A DNA stretch of 64,000 bases, from assembly GCA_050949905.1 (NCBI GenBank), contig JBMNGP010000001.1, positions 53,055 to 117,054 of the forward strand. The letters are read 5' to 3'. Origin of the DNA: DUML01 sp050949905 (GTDB taxonomy: Bacteria > Bacillota > Desulfitobacteriia > Desulfitobacteriales > Syntrophobotulaceae). Under the pieces are notes generated by a model. It was not told the DNA's origin. It saw only the letters and a program-made list of their open reading frames with translations, and made no database searches. Positions 60,267 to 64,000 of the stretch are shown piece by piece; the stretch's first letter is position 1, and each line of letters begins with the position of its first letter. Made by a program: the position numbers and the translations under genes.

Positions 60267-61124
60267 ATGGCTTTTTGGGATAAACTAATCGCTTTTCTGC
60301 CGTTTGCCTGGACGGAGCATTTATTTATGAGATATGCACTTTTAGCAGTAATTCTTATCACTCCGCTTTTTGGCATGCTGGGAACCATGGTGGTCAACAA
60401 CCGCATGGCTTTTTTTTCGGATTCTTTGGGTCATTCCGCTCTAACCGGGATTGCCTTAGGGGTAATTATGGGGTTGAAAGATCCTTCAATCTCAATGCTT
60501 ATTTTTGCTTTGACTATGGCCATTGGCCTTTGTGCAGTTAAGAAAGTCACTGCCGCTTCCACCGACACCGTCATTGGTGTTTTTTCTGCCAGCGCCGTTG
60601 CCTTAGGTATCGTGATTCTATCCCAAGGAGGAGGGTTCAGCAAATATTCCCGCTTCTTAATCGGCGATATCTTAAGTATTACTAACGCCGAGATAACAGC
60701 TTTAGGAATAACTTTTATTTTAGTTCTGTTTTATTGGTTCTTCTTTTTTAATCAATTGTTACTGGTGAGTATTAACCCGGTAATGGCGCGCAGCCGCGGC
60801 ATCAAAGTCATGTTCACCGAAGCTTTTTTTGCTGTCTTAGTTGCTGTGATTATAATCGAGTCTATCCAGTGGGTGGGGATCTTAATCATAAATTCCTTGC
60901 TTATTTTACCGGCAGCCACTGCTCGTAATTTAACCGGCAATATGCAAGACTATCATCTTTTAGCAGTAGGGATCAGCCTTTTTTCCGGAATAGCGGGACT
61001 TATCCTTTCTTTTTATTGGGGGACAGCAACAGGTGCCACTATTGTCCTCTGCAATACCGGCTTTTTTCTGATTTCTCTTTTGCTTAGGCTTAAACCCCGC
61101 ATCCTTCACCTGGGATTAAAATAG
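60267..61124 (+). CDS. znuB: Metal ABC transporter permease (ZnuB family)
   Basis: 285 residues with about eight membrane helices and the family features FSDSLGHSALTGIALG near residue 51 and STDTVIGVFSASAVALGIVI near 98. It belongs with the znuA/znuC genes but is set apart by a 308-base tandem-repeat spacer. Confidence 0.93.
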   Translation: MAFWDKLIAFLPFAWTEHLFMRYALLAVILITPLFGMLGTMVVNNRMAFFSDSLGHSALTGIALGVIMGLKDPSISMLIFALTMAIGLCAVKKVTAASTDTVIGVFSASAVALGIVILSQGGGFSKYSRFLIGDILSITNAEITALGITFILVLFYWFFFFNQLLLVSINPVMARSRGIKVMFTEAFFAVLVAVIIIESIQWVGILIINSLLILPAATARNLTGNMQDYHLLAVGISLFSGIAGLILSFYWGTATGATIVLCNTGFFLISLLLRLKPRILHLGLK

Positions 61125-61219
61125 TTTCCTGTATTTGGAATTCTTCTCCTCCCTCCGGCGTAAACATAGTCTAGAGAAATATAGACAAGCCTTGAGAGGT
61201 CCAAAAGGAGGAGAAGCGG

Positions 61220-62107
61220 ATGTCACCGGGTAAACAATGGATAAGTTGGTTAAAAGTGCTGCTTATCATGAGTGTTTTTACTTTCTTGCAGGTTCCCTTA
61301 AGTCAATATGCTCTTGGTAAAACCGATAATTCACCGGCCAATTGGGCTCCGGCAGCAGAAAACGGCTTGATATCGGTAAACTATCAGAGTTTGGAAGAAT
61401 ACCGGATTACTAGAATGAATGCCCAAAGTGACAGCGGGTCCCAGAGTGTAGAGCCTGCCGGTCTGGCGGGAAAAGAGCATACTGAGCAGGAGATTGAGCA
61501 GCAGGAGGGACAAAAAGCTGTCTACCTGACAATTGATGACGGTCCGGGAGGGGTATCAGCCAAGTTTCTGGATATTCTGGCTAAATATGAAGTAAAAGTA
61601 ACCTTCTTTTTATTAGAGCCCCGGGTTAAAGTCTACTCGGAGGAAGTAATCCGTATGGCCCGGGAGGGGCATGCTCTTGGCTGTCATGGGGTAACACATG
61701 CTGTCGGGCAGTTCTACGGTGCGGTTGATTCTGCCGTAAGGGAATTCAATCAGACAAAAGCAGCCCTGCGCGAAGCGACAGGGCAGGATTATCACTTGGT
61801 AAGAACCCCTTATGGTAGTGTACCTTATTTAGCAGCTGCTCAAGAAAAATTAGTAGTGGAGGCGGGCTACCGGATTTGGGACTGGAACGTAGACAGCCGG
61901 GATTGGTATTATCGGGATGAAGAATATGTTTTACGGACTATAGAACAAGTTGACAAGCTTGCCGCTCAAGGGATTGAGCCGGTCATTCTCATTCACGAAC
62001 TTGAGACAACCGCCGAGCATTTGGAAAAATTAATTGAGCACCTGCTCGCTCAGGGTTTTGAATTTAAAACCCTGGCTTTGGAGCAAGAGCCGGTCAGGCT
62101 TCGGTAG
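61220..62107 (+). CDS. Polysaccharide deacetylase (NodB/CE4, PdaA-like)
   Basis: 295 residues with N-terminal anchor (WLKVLLIMSVFTFLQVPLS). The NodB motif 1 is YLTIDDGPGGVSAKFLDILA near residue 103, the HxxxH motif is GCHGVTHAVG near 155, and RTPYG and WNVDSRDW follow. It deacetylates GlcNAc or MurNAc in peptidoglycan; PdaA makes muramic-delta-lactam in the spore cortex, the target of SleB. A Gln/Glu/Ser linker separates anchor and domain. AAGGAGGAGA precedes the ATG. Confidence 0.92.
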   Translation: MSPGKQWISWLKVLLIMSVFTFLQVPLSQYALGKTDNSPANWAPAAENGLISVNYQSLEEYRITRMNAQSDSGSQSVEPAGLAGKEHTEQEIEQQEGQKAVYLTIDDGPGGVSAKFLDILAKYEVKVTFFLLEPRVKVYSEEVIRMAREGHALGCHGVTHAVGQFYGAVDSAVREFNQTKAALREATGQDYHLVRTPYGSVPYLAAAQEKLVVEAGYRIWDWNVDSRDWYYRDEEYVLRTIEQVDKLAAQGIEPVILIHELETTAEHLEKLIEHLLAQGFEFKTLALEQEPVRLR

Positions 62108-62291
62108 TAACCTATTTTCACAGTTCCAAATGACTTCCTTTTTTCCTAAACCGTTCGGTTAATCTATAATAGTGCAATAACACAGGGTAATTACAAAAGC
62201 CCAATGATAATCGTCCGGAACCAAAATATGGAAGCACAAGCAAGGATTTTTGCATATGATGTAAGGATCAAATTTAAGGAGTTTTCTGCTT

Positions 62292-63041
62292 ATGAACAAA
62301 AGGTTCAACCCTCAAAGCGATGTCAGGGCTTGCAGCTTCTTCCGGGAAGATCAAAATCAGGTGATGCTAAAGCCGGCGGGATGCTTTTTTAACCCTTCGC
62401 CGGCAGGGGGAAATACCTGCTCTGCGGCAAGCATTAATTACAATCCTCGGGAAGTTGCTGGGCTACAGTTTAGATCACCTTACCCTCCTAATCCCTTGCT
62501 TTTAACACCGGCAATCTTTGGCGGTGCCGGAGCTTTTTTGCTTGGCTTTGGCTTCTATGGGCATTGTCTTAGCGGGGGTTATAACAAATTTGTTTTCTTT
62601 ATGATAGTTTTAGCCCTGATAGCCAGTTTAGGGGTTGGCGCTTATATTTACCAGGCCCGCCTTGGCAGGACGACCTTAGGTGAAGTAATCATTCCCTCCT
62701 TAATATTAATTTTTTTCTTTGGGGCAATATATAATTTGATTTATTCTTTATACCCGGCGACCTTCTCCGGAACAATCGGCAAGACGCCTTTAACCCAATT
62801 TTTATCTTTTTTTTCGATTAGCGTCGGATCGGTTTCGGTGGGAGAGACAGTCAATGTTATTCCAGAAAAACCGGAAATCCAAGTATTGCTTTCTATCGAA
62901 TTCTTATTCAGTCTGTTTGCCTTAACCGTAATTATAGCTATTGTAGCCTCTCTAAATCAGTCTCCACGGGATAGGCCTTATCTCTCTTTTATTTTTTTCT
63001 TTGGCGTCTCAAGTCCTGAGGCAGCGCTTCTTGGCTGCTGA
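62292..63041 (+). CDS. Hypothetical multi-pass membrane protein
   Basis: 249 residues with about four membrane helices after an 80-residue hydrophilic start (MNKRFNPQSDVRACSFFRED). Membrane segments include LTPAIFGGAGAFLLGFGFYG, FFMIVLALIASLGVGAYIYQ, IIPSLILIFFFGAIYNLIYS and LFALTVIIAIVASL. No family recognised. AAGGAGT precedes the ATG. It converges on the LysM gene with a nine-base gap. Confidence 0.65.
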   Translation: MNKRFNPQSDVRACSFFREDQNQVMLKPAGCFFNPSPAGGNTCSAASINYNPREVAGLQFRSPYPPNPLLLTPAIFGGAGAFLLGFGFYGHCLSGGYNKFVFFMIVLALIASLGVGAYIYQARLGRTTLGEVIIPSLILIFFFGAIYNLIYSLYPATFSGTIGKTPLTQFLSFFSISVGSVSVGETVNVIPEKPEIQVLLSIEFLFSLFALTVIIAIVASLNQSPRDRPYLSFIFFFGVSSPEAALLGC

Positions 63042-63050
63042 GGTTTTCAG

Positions 63051-63410
63051 CTAGCGCGGGCGCCGCCGTCTCCTGGCCGGCAGGCAGATTACCTGGCCGA
63101 CCTGCAGGTTCAAGGGATCCACACCTGGATTTAAGGCCGTGAGAGTGGCTGTGGAGAGCCTGTATTTGTGAGCCAGCTTGGAAAAAGTATCACCGGCTTT
63201 AATGACATACCTGTTTTCAGGAGGGCAGGGGACAACACTTCTGCGCACCGGAATGTAGATTACCTCACCAATCTGCAGATTGTGGGGGTCTGTTCCGGGA
63301 TTTGCCGCTTGAATGGCTTCCACTGTGGTACTAAATCTGCGGGCCAGGGCATGAAAGGTGTCGCCTGGTTTAAGGTGATACGGGATTGTTCCTCTTAAGT
63401 TTGCTGACAT
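63051..63410 (-). CDS. LysM peptidoglycan-binding protein with two LysM domains (SafA-like type)
   Basis: 119 residues, two LysM domains: YHLKPGDTFHALARRFSTTV near residue 11 and YVIKAGDTFSKLAHKYRLST near residue 68, each followed by a GTDPHNLQ- or GVDPLNLQ-type end. It binds GlcNAc polymers such as cortex or coat glycan. The C-terminal tail is very basic (ARRRRRPR). No signal peptide, consistent with a spore protein of the SafA kind. Confidence 0.93.
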   Translation of the reverse strand: MSANLRGTIPYHLKPGDTFHALARRFSTTVEAIQAANPGTDPHNLQIGEVIYIPVRRSVVPCPPENRYVIKAGDTFSKLAHKYRLSTATLTALNPGVDPLNLQVGQVICLPARRRRRPR

Positions 63411-63540
63411 AAGCTCACTCCTGTGTTTTTTTTATTTTGGTTTATTCTATGCCCTACTGCCTTGTCCGTCTGCCTGGGGGACAGTCTTTAAAAATATGTT
63501 TCTTTTGACAAAAAACTCCTCTCGACAAAAAATAACTTGC

Positions 63541-63569
63541 TTTGATAATTAAAATGTTTGACAACCAAA
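63541..63569 (+). promoter_or_regulatory. Two FabT-like operators and -35 box before the MarR gene
   Basis: TTTGATAATTAAA (63541-63553) and TTTGACAACCAAA (63557-63569) both fit the FabT consensus TTTGAnnAnnAAA. TTGACA (63558-63563) in the second site may be the -35 box. Repeated sites fit autoregulation. Confidence 0.55.
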
Positions 63570-63615
63570 TTATAAATCGGTTAATATTTTACCTAGAACG
63601 GAAGGAAGTGTAACA

Positions 63616-64000
63616 ATGGAAAGGTCTGTAAGCTCGGTTTTAAGTGAACTTCTGGTTCGGACCTTTAATGATATCCTCGCTGTGGAAGAGCACGAAATCC
63701 GCCAAGGACACTTTAAAAATTTATCTATAGCCGAAATACATACCATCGAAGCTATTGGCATGTATCAGGCCAGGACTATGTCTCAGGTGGCAGCTGATTT
63801 AGGGATTACGGTTGGCGCTTTGACCGCCAGTATCAATAATTTAGTGCGCAAAGGTTATGTAAGCAGAGAAAGGGATGAGGCTGACCGCAGATTTGTAAAT
63901 ATCAGGTTGACGAGAGAAGGCAAGCTGGCCTTTAGGATTCATGAAAAATTCCATTTGGATATGGTTAAAAAAGCCTTGGATGGACTGGCGGAAAAAGAAA
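63616..64000 (+). CDS. fabT: MarR family regulator, FabT-like (3' truncated)
   Basis: 128 residues are visible from the ATG at 63616 (GGAAGGAAG upstream). MarR winged helix: TIEAIGMYQARTMSQVAADLGITVGALTASI, with the recognition helix TVGALTASI and wing DRRFVNIRLTREG. The start ERSVSSVLSELLVRTFNDIL and the paired TTTGA operators fit FabT, the acyl-ACP-responsive repressor of fatty acid synthesis, which usually heads the fab operon just beyond the window's edge. The downstream genes are not visible, so this call is inference. Confidence 0.8.
   Translation, partial: MERSVSSVLSELLVRTFNDILAVEEHEIRQGHFKNLSIAEIHTIEAIGMYQARTMSQVAADLGITVGALTASINNLVRKGYVSRERDEADRRFVNIRLTREGKLAFRIHEKFHLDMVKKALDGLAEKE

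Noticed and set aside
1..64000. CRISPR arrays, phage genes, transposases, tRNA or rRNA
   Set aside because: None seen on either strand; the repeats found are short palindromic or tandem units without spacers.

Overview
The window reads as the chromosome of an anaerobic, endospore-forming Clostridia-type Firmicute, most like the Peptococcaceae/Desulfitobacteriaceae. The grounds are pyruvate:ferredoxin oxidoreductase, rubredoxin, many ferredoxin-type proteins, sleB-ypeB and other spore-type genes, an apparent selenoprotein, strong AGGAGG ribosome sites and moderate GC. I see no phage, IS transposase, CRISPR array, tRNA or rRNA. This placement is inference from gene content.

Layout. 1-4.2 kb is a cluster of NifX-like proteins, two MinD-type ATPases with inserted ferredoxin domains, a Gly/Arg-rich DUF5320 protein and two DUF134 helix-turn-helix proteins. 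It resembles the MinD/NifX 'orange protein' type of Fe-S or Mo/Cu cluster handling system. 4.3-12.2 kb carries DegV, a soluble zinc-binding chemoreceptor, a thioesterase, a 6S-like RNA, a DEAD-box helicase with a frameshifted Arg-rich tail, a TerC protein under a yybP-ykoY (Mn2+) riboswitch and a Crp/Fnr regulator. 12.3-14.4 kb is the germination operon sleB-ypeB. 14.6-18.4 kb is a FadR-type regulator with a GlcD/GlcF-like 2-hydroxyacid oxidase pair. 18.6-27.3 kb holds redox and envelope genes: a flavoprotein, rubredoxin, a GH84 glycosidase, an L,D-transpeptidase, plus purC and unknowns. 27.5-31 kb is nifJ.

32-38.6 kb has a second Mn2+ riboswitch ahead of a SERCA-like P-type ATPase, a zinc-ribbon protein and topoisomerase III. 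39-43.4 kb is a GT2-GtrA-YfhO glycosyl-lipid operon. 43.6-51.9 kb has YitT, an NlpC/P60 hydrolase with an apparent ATT start, Amj flippase, lipoate ligase, an FAH-family enzyme, an MFS transporter and threonine aldolase. 52.2-57.1 kb has a frameshifted flavoprotein, a DUF218 protein, a GNAT enzyme, a peroxiredoxin whose peroxidatic Cys codon is an in-frame TGA (probable selenocysteine), an M15 peptidase and a nitroreductase. 57.3-58 kb has tiny spore-type proteins. 58.3-61.1 kb is a Znu-type metal ABC transporter. The window ends with a polysaccharide deacetylase, a LysM protein and a FabT-like MarR regulator behind two FabT-like operators.

How the genes fit together. Redox and metal homeostasis dominate: Fe-S cluster ATPases, PFOR, rubredoxin, the Sec-peroxiredoxin, two Mn-riboswitch genes and the Znu transporter. 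A second theme is spore and cell-envelope work: SleB/YpeB, YkuD, NlpC/P60, M15, LysM, the deacetylase and Amj. The strongest leads are the Sec-peroxiredoxin, the DUF134/MinD/NifX cluster with its three-copy operator-like motif, the pair of Mn riboswitches, two +1 frameshifts, the non-canonical start of the NlpC/P60 gene, and an ~80-bp dispersed repeat at 5.3 and 44.5 kb.
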